Part shown: positions 12,799 to 12,902 of the stretch, in pieces
How positions within the stretch are numbered: the first letter of the stretch is position 1
How the letters are laid out: every line of letters begins with the position of its first letter
Assembly: GCA_027023175.1 (NCBI GenBank)
Contig: JALVWW010000106.1
Span: 1 to 12,902, forward strand
Source of the DNA: Campylobacterales bacterium
GTDB lineage: Bacteria > Campylobacterota > Campylobacteria > Campylobacterales > JALSKU01
Direction: 5' to 3'
Length of the DNA stretch: 12,902 nucleotides
Translations under genes and position numbers: made by a program
Notes under the pieces: generated by a model
What the model saw: the letters and a program-made list of their open reading frames with translations, nothing else
What the model was told of the DNA's origin: nothing
Database searches by the model: none

Positions 12799-12902
12799 AT
12801 GTCAAACAACATAAAATCCGGAAATCGACTAAGAGTTGATTTTTCAAAAGTAAAAAAAAGTATAGATGTCCCCAATCTTCTACAACTTCAGCAAAAAAGT
12901 TT
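12799..12902 (+). CDS. rpoB: RNA polymerase beta subunit, first 34 codons only
   Basis: The frame opens MSNNIKSGNRLRVDFSKVKK and continues through SIDVPNLLQLQQKS to the window edge, matching the N-terminus of beta subunits (the RLRVDF and I-x-x-P-N-L-L-x-x-Q patterns, the latter near the start of the protrusion). A GAGG ribosome binding site lies 8 bases before the ATG. It is downstream of rplL in the universal rplJL-rpoBC order. The rest of the gene lies outside the window. Confidence 0.95.
   Translation, partial: MSNNIKSGNRLRVDFSKVKKSIDVPNLLQLQQKS

Overview
The window is chromosomal DNA from an AT-rich bacterium, most likely one of the Campylobacterota (the former Epsilonproteobacteria). 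This rests on the EF-Tu, EF4, NusG and ribosomal protein sequences, the order tuf-rpmG-trnW-secE-nusG-rplKAJL-rpoB, and low-GC codon use with A-rich leaders. The genus cannot be fixed by reading alone.

The left half (1-7198) is read entirely on the minus strand. In transcription order it runs: a stress-type operon yaaA - cupin - nitroreductase (7198-5511); then prs - lepA - a lipoprotein - a ComF-type phosphoribosyltransferase (5387-1496), with junctions of -1, +20 and 0 bases; then a single-gene REP-associated (Y1/HUH) transposase bounded by 26-bp inverted repeats, whose left repeat overlaps a tandemly duplicated 23-bp unit (568-1471); and finally the 5' part of a secreted protein with a calcium-loop-like repeat, which runs off the left edge.

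The right half (7258-12902) is read on the plus strand and is the core translation/transcription cluster. A perfect-consensus sigma-70 promoter drives tRNA-Thr(TGT), tRNA-Tyr(GTA), tRNA-Gly(TCC) and tRNA-Thr(GGT), followed by tuf; this is the order of the E. coli thrU-tyrU-glyT-thrT-tufB operon. After a terminator come rpmG, tRNA-Trp(CCA), secE, nusG, rplK, rplA, rplJ, rplL and the first 34 codons of rpoB. Together these encode the elongation factor with four tRNAs, a membrane translocase subunit, a transcription elongation factor, the L11/L1 and L10-L7/L12 stalk proteins, and RNA polymerase beta.

The least ordinary part is RNA-level structure in the spacers of this cluster. The 324-base nusG-rplK gap holds a nested hairpin containing the nusG stop codon, a 60-base foldback with competing inner stems, and five tandem hairpins spaced 25-30 bases apart. 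The two arms of each resemble the anti-Shine-Dalgarno and Shine-Dalgarno sequences. The rplK-rplA gap has two interleaved complementary pairs (alternative hairpins or a pseudoknot), the rplA-rplJ gap looks like an L10 autoregulatory leader, and the rplL-rpoB gap has a strong attenuator followed by two large palindromes. No CRISPR array, prophage or rRNA gene is present.
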